Positions 35,857 through 47,140 of a stretch of DNA of 64,000 bases are shown one piece after another. Made by a program: the position numbers and the translations under genes. The notes under the pieces are model-generated. The model saw only the letters and a program-made list of their open reading frames with translations. It had not been told where the DNA came from and did not search any database. Position 1 is the first letter of the stretch; each line of letters opens with the position of its first letter. The stretch is from Cycas panzhihuaensis (taxonomy: Eukaryota > Cycadophyta). The DNA is taken from the NCBI GenBank assembly GCA_023213395.1, contig CM041465.1, positions 146,947,741 through 147,011,740 of the forward strand, given 5' to 3'.

Positions 35857-36470
35857 GAGTGGCAGAGGTCCAGAGGCTGGTTGAGGCCATGGTGAGGGAG
35901 TTGTTCCCTCAGGTCTACGCAGAGGGGCAACTGCCCATCCAGGCAGAGGATGCGTCCAGATCGGCGGGAGCCTACATGCAGGCATTCGCCCCACTGGTGA
36001 GAGCGAGAGACATCTGGGCTGCAGAGACCCAGGAGCACATGGCATTCTGGGGGCAGCTGCAGCGAGAGCTCGACATGACCAGGGGTGAGCGAGATGAGTT
36101 GAGTGGACAGATCCAGGCCTTGGAGACACAGAGCGGGCTAGGAGGAGACACAGGAGATAGTACTCACCTAGCAGTCCTAGAGGAGCGCATTAAGGCATCG
36201 TAGGAGAGGTTTAGAGCCATAGAGGAGGGACTCCAAGGCAAGAGGGATCGCATCCAGGTCCGCTACGACCAGCTGGTGGCACAGATGGTCTCGAGGTCGA
36301 GCAGGAGCCGGACACACACACATACAGCGGCTACGACCCCGAGACGGCCTCGGGACGAGGAGAGTGAGGCAGGCAGCTCGCGGAGGCCCAGGAGGAGCCT
36401 CGCAGGGATGTGGTCCCCAGGAGAGGGATCACACAAACCAGGAGATGGGACCCTAGGGTCTGGACAGTAG

Positions 36471-37064
36471 CAGTAGACTAGGAGACACATGTATAGTTTT
36501 GACGGGAAAGCGCGAGCCTCCAGGGGGTCATATGTAGGCTCACATGATTGTACCCCCCCTGCAAGGATCCCAGCTTCCCATACACATGATGTACTATGAC
36601 ATTTCGATACATATATATACATGGGGTAATTGGAACCCTATTTTGACATGAAATGGTGTGTATCATGTATGATAGAGATAGCATGTATGGTTTACTTTTG
36701 TAAATGAATGATTTTCTGTATGTTGCAAGTGTAAATATGTAAATATGTGAATATGTTTTGTTGTAAGTATATTTTGTTGTAAATATGCATGTGTTTCCTT
36801 CCATGTATGGCTATATGTCTAATAGGAGCACACACGTCCACCGTAAGTAGAGGCGATCGAGAGGTGTGAGGTTAGAAATAGAGCGACATGCACATCCACG
36901 GAGGAGCATAGCGGAATATGCAAAGGAAACGACAGGTCAAGAGAAGGGAGTGACGATACTCCACAACATCGTCCTAGTTGGGGGATGCCCAAATAGGAGG
37001 ACAAAGGTTCCCAAGAGCACACGGGAACACGGGTTCCATGGGAGGAACCGGAAGAAGAAACAAA
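36471..37064. other. 3' untranslated region between the antisense gene and the 85-bp repeats
   Basis: AT-rich with TGTAAATATG-like stretches near 36700-36790 that could serve as far-upstream polyadenylation elements for the antisense transcript. No gene seen. Confidence 0.4.
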
Positions 37065-37404
37065 AATCCATCTTAAATTGCCATTCTACCCATGGTTGGG
37101 AGGAATGGGGACAATTTAAAATGGTAGTTTAGGCTCATTTCGGAGCACGAATCCATCTTAAATTTCCATTCAACCCGTGGTTGGGAGGAATGGAAACAAT
37201 TTAAAATGGTAGTTTAGGCTCATTTCGGAGCAAGAATCCACCTTAAATTGCCATTCAACCCGTGGTTGGGAGGAATGGAAACAATTTAAAATGGTAGTTT
37301 AGGCTCGTTTCAGAGCAAGAATCCATCTTAAATTGCCATTCAACCCATGGTTGGGAGGAATGGAAATAATTTAAAATTGTAGTTTAGGCTCGTTTCGGAG
37401 CAAG
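37065..37404 (-). repeat. Four 85-bp tandem repeats behind integrase of element F
   Basis: Units start at 37065, 37150, 37235 and 37320, an exact 85-bp period, each opening AATCCAYCTTAAATT and containing TGGTTGGGAGGAATGG and a GTAGTTTAGGCTC block. Units differ at a few positions. They lie 22 bp beyond the integrase stop. Tandem repeats in the 3' region of Tat-type elements are known as a source of satellite DNA. Confidence 0.95.
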
Positions 37405-37425
37405 ACGAAGAAGAGGGCGAAAAGA

Positions 37426-38910
37426 TCACGTGTAGAACTTCTTGAGGAATTTCCTGTTGACCGCTTTTTCGAATTCCAAGCCATCTAAGATGGCAATCCT
37501 GTACGCGCCGTTATCGAGACTTTCGAGAATGACGAAGGGGCCTACCCATTTGGGCCCGAACTTGGCCAAGCGATCATACATATACTCCAATTTGAGGACA
37601 TAGTCCCCAAGACACAAAGGACGGGCACGAAGGCGTTTGTCGTGTGTCCTTTGCAAATGGGCTTTCGCAGCGAGGTTCGCTTGATAAGCTGTTAAGTGCT
37701 TCTCATCCAGGGCTTCGAGGTCTAGGAGACGAGCTTGGCGAGTAGACTCCTCATCAATGAGGCCTCGAAGGGAAACCCGAAGAGAGGGGACCTCCACTTC
37801 CAATGGGAGTATCACTTCAGTCCCGTAGACTAGCGAGAATGGGGTCATCCCGGTAGCCATCCGGATGGAGGTGCAATAAGCCCATAGAGCGGAAGGGAGC
37901 TGGATATGCCAGTCTCTTTGAGACTGGGCAACGGTTTTCTTCAAGATGCCAATGAGCGTTTTGTTGAAAGATTCAATTTACCCGTTGGCTTGGGGGTAAT
38001 AAGGGGATGACATCTTGTGCGAAATTTTAAATTTCTTGCACAATTCGTCCATTTCCTTATTACAGAAGGGAGTTCCATTATCCGTAATTAGGATGTCCGG
38101 AATTCTGAAACGACAGATAATATGCTGGTAGACGAAAGTGGCTATCGTCTTGCCTAGGGTAGTGGACATGGGGATTGCCTCTGCCCACTTAGTGAAGTAT
38201 TCGGTAGCGGTTAGGATATATTTATGTTGTGCGGAGGATGGTGGTGATATAGCCCCAATGAGGTCTAAACCCCATTGGGAAAAAGGCCACGGAGACACGA
38301 TAGGGTGCAACACCTCGGAAGGTATGTGGGAGATGTTGGCGTACTCCTGACAACGCCGACACCTAAGGGCACAAGCGTGGGCGTCCTTGAATAAGGACGG
38401 CCAGTAGTAGCCCATACGGAGGATCCTTTGGGCCATGGATTGGCCCCCAAAGTGGCCCCCACAAATGCCGTGGTGGCATTCGCGGAGTATTTGGTCTGCT
38501 TCGTCAGGAGCGACGCAGCGAAGCAGGATCCCATCGAAAGCTCTCTTGTACAATACCCCGTCCACGAGGAGGTGTTGCCTAGCAGTGGCGTGGATACGCG
38601 ACCTAACTTTATTGCAGGCTTTAGGGCGATATTCTTGTTGAGTTAGATATCGTACAATGTCACCATACCACTCGTTGTCGGCGAGTGGGTGAGGAGAAGC
38701 ATCTTGGACGGTCATGATGGACTCATCCGAGAAAGAGTCGTCAACGGGAATGCCGCTCGCGTTGGGAATGGCAGCATCGGCTAACTGTTCCGCTACTATC
38801 ATTCCCTTCTTCGACTTCCTGTTGACGACTTGCAAGTCAAATTCTTGAAGCAGGACGGCCCAACGGCCCGCCCTACCTGTCAAATCTGAACGGGTAAGCA
38901 AATAACGCAA
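37426..38910 (-). pseudogene. pol: Element F integrase with a premature stop
   Basis: Follows the RNase H after an in-frame stop. Zinc-binding region: HHGICGGHFGG near 38480 and CRRCQEYA near 38350. Core: first Asp in GLDLIGAISPPSSAQHKYIL near 38250, second in ITDNGTPF near 38080. A TAA at about 37978 (former CAA) cuts the protein just before the catalytic glutamate motif IESFNKT. The C-terminal part continues from 37944 (or a few codons earlier) to 37426 with WAYCTSIRMATGMTPFSLVYG and FGPKWVGPFVI. The domain is otherwise complete. Confidence 0.93.
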
Positions 38911-40074
38911 GGGATCGGATTAGACGATCACCTTGGTTGTATTACCGAGCAAATAATGCCGAAATTTCTTGGTCGCATGGACCAAGGAGAGGCATTCCTT
39001 TTCGGTGGGAGGATAGTTCAATTCAGCGGCAACAAGAGTGCAGTTGATGAAATAAATGGCCCTCTTGGTTCCCGAATCATCCTCCTGTGCGAGCATTGCG
39101 CCCAGGGATTCATCGGTTGCCGAGGTATATAGGATGAAGGGCCTATCAAAGCGAGGAGGCGCCAGCGTAGGGGCGGAAACGAGAGCTTCCTTGAGCCCTA
39201 CGAAAGCCTTTTGGGTCTTGTCTAACCAGACAAAAGGGGCTCCTTTCTTTAATAGGTTTGTAAGAGGCTTGGCGTTTATGGCAAAGTCTGCCAAAAAATG
39301 CCTCAAGAAGCCAAGCCTGCCTAGAAACGACTTAATTTGTCGTTGGGTCCTAGGCGGCGGCATGTCAAGGATCGCCTTGACTTTTTCCGGATCGACCTGG
39401 ATTCCTTGCTGAGACACGAGGAAACTGAGGAGTTTGCCCAAAGTAATGGCAAACACGCATTTCAGCGAGTTTAAACTAACATGGTACTTGCAGCATCTTG
39501 CGAAGATGGCGCGCAAGTCGGAAAGATGATGGGCTCTGGAACGGGAAAGGCCCATCATGTCGTCCATGAAGACCTCCATCGTATTGTTGATGAGGTCATG
39601 AAAGATTAAATGCATGGCTCTTTGATAAGTAGCCCCTGCATTTTTAAGACCAAAGGGCATTACCTTGTAGGCAATGGTACCCCATGGCGTCGTGAAGGCC
39701 GTCTTATGACGGTCTTCAGGAGAGATTTGAATCTGGTTGTAACCGGAGAAGCCGTCCATCAAGGACATAACTTCGAATCCAAATTGCATTTGGTCGATTA
39801 TTTGATCGATGAAGGGGAGAGGAAAATTATCCTTAGGACAAGCGTTGTTTATATCGTAGAAGTCGACACAAATGCGAATGGTCCCGTTCTTTTTAGCAAC
39901 GGGAACGATATTCGATACCCACTTGGGGTAATCGATGGAGGAAATGAGTCCCGCTCCCAGAAGCTTCTCAACTTCCATCTTAACAAAGAACAAAGCTTGT
40001 GAAGGGACGCCGCCGACGCACGGGGCGAGCGTCAGGAAAGGTCGTAAGGTTATGCGTGACGATGGAGGGGTCAA
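38911..40074 (-). pseudogene. pol: Element F reverse transcriptase and RNase H
   Basis: 384 open codons. RT motifs in order: KKNGTIRICVDFYDINNACP, MDGFSGYNQIQI, KTAFTTPWGTIAYKVMPFGL, and the catalytic VFMDDMM near 39564 with both aspartates. RNase H: FDRPFILYTSATDESLGAML near 39120 and a late ATKKFRHYLLG. The aspartate of the first RNase H strand is in the YTSAT segment, where the family has YxSAS/D, so activity is uncertain. A TAA near 38920 (former CAA) ends the frame and the RNase H tail continues into 38910. The start is not a true ATG: this frame joins the protease ORF by a frameshift near 40020. Confidence 0.93.
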
Positions 40075-41539
40075 TGCCCTTCATATCCGAGTAATCCCAT
40101 GTGAAAACATCGTAGAATTCTTGAAACAGGAGGGTGTACTCCTTCACTTCGTCAGGGGTACACTCCGCTCCTACCTTGATGACCTTGTCTGGGGCAAGGA
40201 CTATGTCTTGGGTTGCTCCCATGCACATGGCATTCCCCTCCTCGAAATGGAGGGGGCTAAGATCAACCGGAAGGGAGGAAACGGAGGAGGGGATTGGGTC
40301 GGCTAATGGGGACCCAATCGCTAAGACCTTCTGGTGGCCAAGCTTGTGGTGACCAGGAGGTAAATTCGGCATGGAACCAGCTAAGTGTTCCAGCAAAGCC
40401 TCATCGTCTTCGAAGTAGTCCACCCCATGGATGACCTGACTTTGAATAGGTGAGGCATGGGATAGTGTGGGAGCGATAGAACCGGCATGGCCTGAAAACT
40501 GCCCATCATCCCTAAGAGACTCCGGAGGAGAGTCAAGGAGAGGCCCCTCGTAAAAGGCAAGAGGGAAACTCTCAACATCGTCACCCACGGGAGGCGATGG
40601 GATGGAAAAGCTAGGGACATGATGATCAACATGCGCAATGTCATGTGACATATGAAAGTGGCATGGCTCTACAACAAAAGAGGTCGTAGGGGGAAACCTA
40701 GGACTAGGAGGATGCCCCACACTAGCGCGGAGGAATGAAATTAGGTGAGGACAGTCCTCATCCTCGCTATGGGACCCATCGTCGTCAAACACGGCAAGAT
40801 ACCCATAGCTGCCGATGCCAATAGGGATAAAACGTGTCAACGCAGGAGAAGAAGGTGTGGGACCTTCTTCTCGGTAAGAGGGATCGGGGATTCCGATGGA
40901 GCAAGCTGAGACATACTCGGAAGGGCGTTTGTTTCCCTTCGTATGGTCACGGCTTGCCTGGGCGGAAGGCCTAGCCGGCTTGGCGAGTAATTGCTCGTGG
41001 GAGATAACTTTCATTTGTCCATTATGGACAAATTTAAGCTGCCCCCAATGGGTAGAACATACGGCTCCCATTTGGTCAAGCCATGGTCGACCCAAAAGCA
41101 AGTTGTAATCTACATCAACATCAAGGACGACGATGTCGGTAACGACGGTCTTGTCCTCGAGGGTAAGGGGTATCAAGACAGATCCTAAGGGAGTCTTCTC
41201 GGTACCGTCATAACCCTGGCAGCACCATGGAATAGGTTCTAAGGTGGAAACACCAAGCTCTTGCATAACGCGCAAGGGCATGGCGTTGACGGAAGAACCG
41301 TTGTCCACGACGGTTCTTCGCAATGTGCAATCGGGAGTATCTATCGTGATAGTGAAAGGGAAGTTCCATTGGTGTTCCCTTCCACTAGAAGCAGGAAGAT
41401 CTCTGGGATCAAAGGAGATAACAGGTTCACTGCTTGGGGTTGTACCCAAGGCATGAACGGATGCATTATTTGATCCAAGAGCTTCTAAGAGGAGCGCTCG
41501 TTGCTCCGGGCAACTTCTCAAGACGTCCATGATGGACAT
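39980..41539 (-). pseudogene. pol: Element F protease region
   Basis: 519 open codons starting MSIMDVLRSCPEQRA. Near 41305 is VVDNGSSVNAMPLRVM, the retropepsin-like active site with asparagine replacing the T/S usually between Asp and Gly (DNGSS). YNLLLGRPWL near 41120 is the second conserved protease motif. The C-terminal part leads to the start of reverse transcriptase (SIVTHNLTTFPDARPV near 40040), where a one-base frameshift breaks the frame. Upstream, another frameshift near 41535 separates it from gag. Confidence 0.9.
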
Positions 41540-43824
41540 CCCGCAAGAAGAAGCTCTTCGACTACGGAGAAAGGCTTACCCCTCCCTGTGGGTTGGGTAA
41601 GGGCTCTCCTAAAGTCGAATCGACCTGGGCGGACGGGAATGCTCTTGGGAAGTGCAGGAATCTTTGGAGGAACAACTTCCGGAGGGGGATCGGGTTGCGA
41701 GACAAATGCGGAGGCACCTGCTACCTCCTTCGCGGCTTGAGACCGGGTTAAAGCGTAAAGATGAGTGGTCTCAAGCATTTGGATCACTTTCTTTCCCTTG
41801 TTACAGGACCGCGAAGGTGATGGAGCACGGCGGTCAGGGGAGCGCGAAGAGGAAGGCGACCTCTGCACACCCTTCCCTCTACCACGCAAAGGGCGGGAAT
41901 CAGGAGACCTATCCCGATTCTGATTGTTCCTTTACTGAACATCGCGACCACGTTCCCCGTGTTTGGGGAACAAGTCTCTATGAATGGGCTGATCAAGGTT
42001 AGGCCTCGATGTCCGCCTAGGGAATGAATCACGCGGCGGGGCGTCGCATGGGTGCTGCGCCCGGCAACGCGAATCGTCATGGAAACATTCCCCGTGGATG
42101 GAGCACCACCTCTTCTCAAGGGGAGGATCGGTCCTCCTTGCTTGAGAAGACTGGGTATTATCCCCTTTGGGGGGCATCACACGAGAAGTCTGTTGGACAA
42201 GTTTGTGGGAGGTCGGCGATGAAGGAGGTTGGAGTTTTAACTCCTTCATCATTCGCTCGAACGAGCAAATAGCGAAAGTAAGGGGATCCAGGGTCCTCTC
42301 AGTCGGGTGAGAGGCGGACCTAGCAGGCTGCGAAGGTTTGGTCTCCTTCGTTGGGGGAGGTGCCTCGCGACGTTGCGAGGGCTTAGGAGGTTTCTTGAGT
42401 CCAGCCTGGATCTCAATAGCCTCCAGCGCCAAGCACCTCGTAATCGCGGAGTCACACGTAGTTACCCCCATCTTGAGGACTTCCACATGCACTTCGGGGC
42501 GAAGTGCGTTGACGAAAAGATCTTGCTTCAACTCTTCAGGCAACGTGGCCTTGGTAGAGTGAAGAAAATCATGAAAGCGTCGCACAAAGTCACGGTTCAT
42601 CTCATCATGGCCCTGTTTAAGCGATAGGAGCGCCTTCATTCCGCTTTCGAATGGACGGGCTACGTCAAAGTAGTTGACGAACTCGTCCACCAATTGCTGG
42701 AATGAGGAGATCGAATGGGCAAGAAGGCGGTAAAACCACTTGAGGACGTCGCCCTACAAGGACCGTGGAAAGAGCTTCATCAAGATATGGTCGTAAACCC
42801 AATAATCGATGCACGCCATGGAAAAGCTACGTACATGCTCGGTTGGGTCTTGCAACGAAGTTCCGTCGAATTTGGGAACTTCAGGAGGGTGAGGCGGCAA
42901 GTTTGTCCTCAGCGCCTCAACACACAATGGTGTCAACCTATAGTCCACGAAAGGACATGTCCCAGCTTGGGCTAGCAGATCGACAACCGGCAAAGGAATG
43001 GATGGGGGTGTTAAGCCCATCCCTACTTGAGGAAACACCCCTTGTTGGAAAGGGGTTTACGGGTAAATGCTCTGGAAAGGAGGTAAGCTCCCTTGTAATG
43101 ACGTAGCAATGGGAGTTACGCTGGATGACGGAAACAGAGGGTGAGGGACTAGGTTTTGCCCATACGGGCCACCCATAGGTGGCGCAACCCCATATGGGTG
43201 TAACGGGTCCACCCCATAGACAGGGAGATGGTTTCCCTTACCTTGCCCCCAAGGTTGAGACGTGTAACCTAGGGGCACGTAAAGAGAAGGACCACTAGCC
43301 GAGTTTTGAACATATGTAGTAGTGGGTCCTACATAGCTAACGGCAGCGGCACTAGTAGGACCTCGAGGCCTACTAAGGAACGCATGTGCTACGTTTGAAG
43401 GTGGCGCATGTGTTTGGCTCGGACATGGCATGCTAACCCCGAGTTGAGGAAAGGACACGCCATGAATGGGTCCCGAAGAAGTAGGACCACGGCTGGAAAC
43501 AGGCGGGACAACACTCGCTCTGGGAGCCGGGGTAGACACGGCATAGGATGAGTGTAGGCGGGTAGAAGCGTCGATCGTTGTAGATGACGCCGGCATGGAT
43601 GAAGAAGACACTACGTTACGCAGCATTTCTTCAAACCATCTAAGGTGCGGCTGGCGGCGAGTTGCTCGAAAGTACTCGCTAAGCGCCTCGACCACGTCGG
43701 CGGGAGGGGTATCCTCATAGCCACACGAGGTCGACGGGATCTCGAAAGTAGGGGATCCCTTGGGACGCTCCTCGTAAGGCTCGCCAGTGTGGTGGCGAGT
43801 CTCGTGAGGGGTTGAATCGTCCAT
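41518..43824 (-). pseudogene. gag: Element F gag
   Basis: One frame from ATG 43824 (MDDSTPHETRHHTG) through 41518, over 760 codons, broken only by TAA near 43057, TAG near 42754 and TAA near 41932, all former glutamine codons. The proline- and serine-rich N-terminal part is followed by the retrotransposon gag domain (PKFDGTSLQDPTEHVRSF, then WFYRLL, then FVRRFHDFLHS at 42600). Near 42100 is a cysteine-histidine motif (CSIHGECFHDDSRC) in place of a classical CCHC knuckle. A second open frame at 44072-43611 overlaps the start and is unlikely to be gag because it has no such motif. Confidence 0.88.
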
Positions 43825-44226
43825 TCGCCGGAAGGCTGAAAGTCAGCAGGGTGGAAATGGTCATCTGGGTAGTAGATGGAATCATCGCCCTCATGGGCGG
43901 ATTCCGGGACAGATGAAGGGAACTCTTGGGTTCCTGAAGTCATGGCACGGTAGGCCCAATCGGACGAGTAACCTTCCATTATCGAATCGGGGTTCGACGA
44001 TGGAAGGGAACGAGGCGATTGGTCTTCTAACAACGGCGGCAAACCTCGCAAGCGACGCGAGAAATGTCGCATGCAACACCTTCACGAGCGTTGTTAGAAG
44101 AAACGAAAAGGAAAAGAAGTAAAGTGACGCAAGCACGCTGGGGGTTGCCCAACTGAACACGGAATACGAAACTACCTAAAGGCAAGAACACCGACAAGAA
44201 GGGGAAGCGGATTTAGCTCCCTTCTT

Positions 44227-44247
44227 GGCGATCAAAGATGGTCGCCA
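44227..44247 (-). promoter_or_regulatory. Candidate primer-binding site of element F
   Basis: On the minus strand TGGCGACCATCTTTGATCG starts two bases after the 5' LTR. A TGG start at this spacing is what a primer site needs. I cannot assign the tRNA with certainty; it is not the initiator-Met type used by the other elements here. Confidence 0.6.
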
Positions 44248-44248
44248 G

Positions 44249-46773
44249 TCAAACGCTCCCTGCGGGGTGGTGACCCTACGTCTAGCAAAGGGATATGGAA
44301 ACACTACACTAACTAGGCTAGGCAGCGAGGATCTCACCTCGCAGGACGTCCGTGCGCCAGAGCACAGGTTCGGGGGCTGCAAGGTGCCTGGTTGCTTCTA
44401 GGTAGTCGTGCCAAAAACGAGGCCTTCCTACCCCTCGGATGGCCGGGAAGGAAAAGGAAACCTCATGCGTTGTAACTTCTCAAGGTAATGAGAAAGCAAC
44501 GAAGGGGCAACAAATCTAACGTGCAAACAGGTGTGAAGTAAGGTGTGGCTGAGGGGTACAATATAGACGGGCCTCCTACACCTACGCTATGTAGAGCAAG
44601 GAAACAATGCAAGAAAGTAAATGTAAATGAAAGATTATTTTCCCTTTTTCTTTGTGTTCCTTTATCTTTCCTTATCTATTTCGGCAAACGCAAAAAGGCA
44701 AAAATAGCGTAAAAGGAAATATGAAGGAAACAAGAAGAATACCTGGATCCTACGTTCGAGTGGAAGTACAGCTTCTCCTTCTAAGTTGCGCTCCTTCCCT
44801 CCTTCTCCTGTGCATGCAACGTCGATCAACGGTGGCAAAGGGGGTTCACTTACCTCCCCTTGAGCATGCAAGAACTAGATGAAGTGAAAGGACGAAAAAG
44901 GAACTCGAAGCTACAGAAGAGAAATACCGTGTGAGAGCTGACCGGCAACGGGTTTGTCTCACGCACCACTTCCTCCAACGTGATCCTGCAAGCAAGTATA
45001 GAAAGCACCTTCCTCTCGGGGGAGAGGCTACAAAGTACGGCAAAAGATATATATATGTATGTGTATGTAAAAGAAATCAACTAAGCTAAATAACTCAAAC
45101 GATGTATTAGAACGTCACAAAGTGAAACAAAAGTGTACAAGAAATGTTCACACTGCCATGTACCATAAAACATACTAAATAAAACTGAGTATAGCCTCAG
45201 GATGGCTAACTCACCCACGGGAAGTCTCCACAGAGTTCAGGAACGAAACGCTAGTGGTCAACAAGATGGAAATGGGTAGTGATGGGTTACCTATACCAAA
45301 CGGAAAGCCCAAACCAAATCTCTTAGACTTCCCTAACCCTGTTCCCTAAGAAAGCATGGATGGTAAAGGGGGAAGAGGACAAGGGACAGAACCCTTGGGG
45401 AGAAGGACAGCAATGGGGGACGGAACCCCGCCTACCTCCCTCAAACCCTCGTATAAACACCTTTACACTGGCTAACTTAGGAAAAGGTGAAAGAGATAGC
45501 TTAAGGAAAAATGGATGGGTCCCAAAGAAACACAAGAAAATACCTCTAATCTAGAGCAGCACTATGGGAGAGTTGTAACTGGCTAAAACCACTTTCATTG
45601 AACAACAAGGGAACTAGCAAAGAAAGTGATTGCAAATGAGTGGAATGAATTTGCAAATAAAAGACAAAAACAAGGAAAAAATAAAGCACAAAGCAAGAAG
45701 TACCTTGAATGAGAAGGTCATGCATGTACTTTGCCACTTGGAATAGCAGCAAATAACAAGATCTGGTGGCTGTTTCTGAGTGATTCTTGCAAGGGTGTAG
45801 GTGGAAGAAACTCCTTGCAAGTTGAGAGCTGAAAGTTGATCCTTGGAGCAGCTTTTTGAGTGAAGAGATCTCTCAAATCCTTGAGCACCTGCAGAGAAGG
45901 GTGGAGCTTGTTGTGGAGAGCAGTAGGGGCGAATGGCCTCGCAAATCCAAATGATGGCGACCCTCTCCACCTCTTTCGATTCTTTGTCACAGAAGTCTTC
46001 GATTTACATGTCTTTTCCTTGTGATAGTTGAGAGTTTTCTCTTAGAAGTTTTCAAAAATGAGCCAAAAGATGATGCAAATGAGGAGAAAAAATCCCTTTA
46101 TCTCCTGTTCACAGCAAGTGAACGTTGGGGACGTTAGGCGTCTCCATCGTGCGAGCCACGCCGCGGTTTCGTGAAAAACATGGAAAGCGTCAGCGTGGTT
46201 CTCTTTAAATTTCGAGCAGTTGTCTGGCGGCAAACTCTGCAGCATGCGCAAATTCTGCGGTACCGCTTAGTTTACCGCGGTATCATCCTGAAACTAAAAA
46301 AAGAAAAAAGAGCAAAAAACTCAGGTTTTAAGGTAAAAACGGGAGCTAATCATGAGGCAACCGTCTTAGGGGAAGGCCTGTGCAAGCAAGTACCCAAAAT
46401 GATGTAAAGAGTCCTAGCTAAGGGTTAAACCGGACTTAGGAAGGACTGCAACATAAGCGACATGTTGTAACAAGAACAAACAAACTGGCAGAAATAATCC
46501 CGGGAAACTGTGGAGACGTCATGGGTGGCTGTGCACCATACGGGGTGTAACATTCGCTGAGGAATGGCCCCGCTGTGAGTCGTCATAGGCTGAAGGCGTG
46601 CTGTTAGGCACATGCATTATGAGCAAGCAGACAAGCAATGCATGCAGGCAGGCGTATGTCAAGCAATCTACTCTAAATAACCTTAATCAAACCAAGGCAG
46701 GAAGGGTAAAAGAATATACCTGAACAAACCTACGTCGATGTATCTCGAGTCCATTCCCAGTAGCTGGGAAACA
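44249..46773 (-). repeat. 5' LTR of element F
   Basis: 2525 bp, partner of 30080-32602. On the minus strand it ends CGTTTGA, followed by the candidate primer site. Confidence 0.93.
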
Positions 46774-46778
46774 CTCTC
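46774..46778. repeat. Target-site duplication of element F (right)
   Basis: CTCTC, partner of 30075-30079. Confidence 0.85.
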
Positions 46779-47140
46779 TTAGTGAGGGGATAAGATATTT
46801 ATCTAGCGAGAACATGATAATGCATATTCTTATATTATAAAGGACTCCTATTTTGTATGACCATTCTCTTCTCAGTAACATGCCATATATAGGGGGTATA
46901 TCAACAACTATTACAGTGACAGATATTAAGATATTAGGATAAATAGAAAGAGGAACAGCAAGATATTTAATTTCATTAAAAGTAGCCACTAGCCTAAAGT
47001 ATAAAGACATCACCTTTAGTTAGGTTTTGTATCTTCAAGGCCAAAGGCCTTCACCATAGTATAATCCATTATATTATATGAAACACAGATATCAATAATG
47101 CAATTATGCAAGATAAAATTATTATGTATATTTGAATAAA
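46779..47140 (-). pseudogene. pol: Element D protease, decayed
   Basis: 47013-46779 is open and shows VIVVDIPPIYGMLLRREWS, the second conserved retropepsin motif of plant gypsy elements. The active-site region lies above it, near 47090, with an aspartate (IID) but the following glycine-alanine is not conserved. The frame runs straight into element F's insertion site and resumes beyond it at 30074. Confidence 0.75.

Larger units (their letters stand above)
34077..36470 (+). pseudogene. Antisense gene in element F: plant-mobile-domain-like protein with two introns
   Basis: Runs opposite to gag-pol. Exon 1 (34077-34100) encodes MATVRLDP and ends at a GTGAGT donor. Intron 1 is 34101-34572, ending TTTTGCTGATTGCAG. 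Exon 2 (34573-35745) follows in phase 0. Intron 2 (35746-35856, GTGAGA...TTGACAG, 111 bp, phase 1) joins in frame to exon 3, which ends at TAG 36468-36470. The protein would be about 600 residues. Residues 40-100 (SLYKALKSPQFASDQWLLVD, then VFHLPQIGDITITPEDIRRN, LGVPATGRPV) resemble the plant mobile domain of MAIN/MAIL1 and transposon proteins. Next come YMEIPGGWVDAVRRCEASERM, an Asp/Gly-rich acidic region and a likely coiled coil near 36060-36180, then an Arg-rich tail. A frameshift near 34870-34945 and a TAG at 36201-36203 (former CAG) disable this copy. Confidence 0.75.
30080..46773 (-). mobile_element. Element F: 16.7-kb Tat-like Ty3/gypsy retrotransposon with antisense gene
   Basis: Complete insertion with two 2.5-kb LTRs and 5-bp target duplications, placed inside element D between its protease and extra RNase H. 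On the minus strand: 5' LTR, gag (43824-41518), protease, reverse transcriptase, RNase H (41539-38920), integrase (38910-37426), four 85-bp tandem repeats, a long 3' region, and the 3' LTR. The 3' region carries an intron-containing gene on the opposite strand and a separate RNase H. Very long LTRs, a long 3' region with tandem repeats, and extra ORFs are typical of the plant Tat lineage. Only a handful of stops and frameshifts and few LTR differences make it the youngest LTR element here, but it is no longer coding-competent. Confidence 0.93.

Noticed and set aside
37065-37404. Possible CRISPR array
   Set aside because: The 85-bp units are contiguous with no spacers, and this is plant DNA.
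43611-44072. 153-codon minus-strand frame ahead of gag in element F
   Set aside because: Overlaps the gag frame that carries the real motifs; it could be a small leader ORF but nothing supports it.
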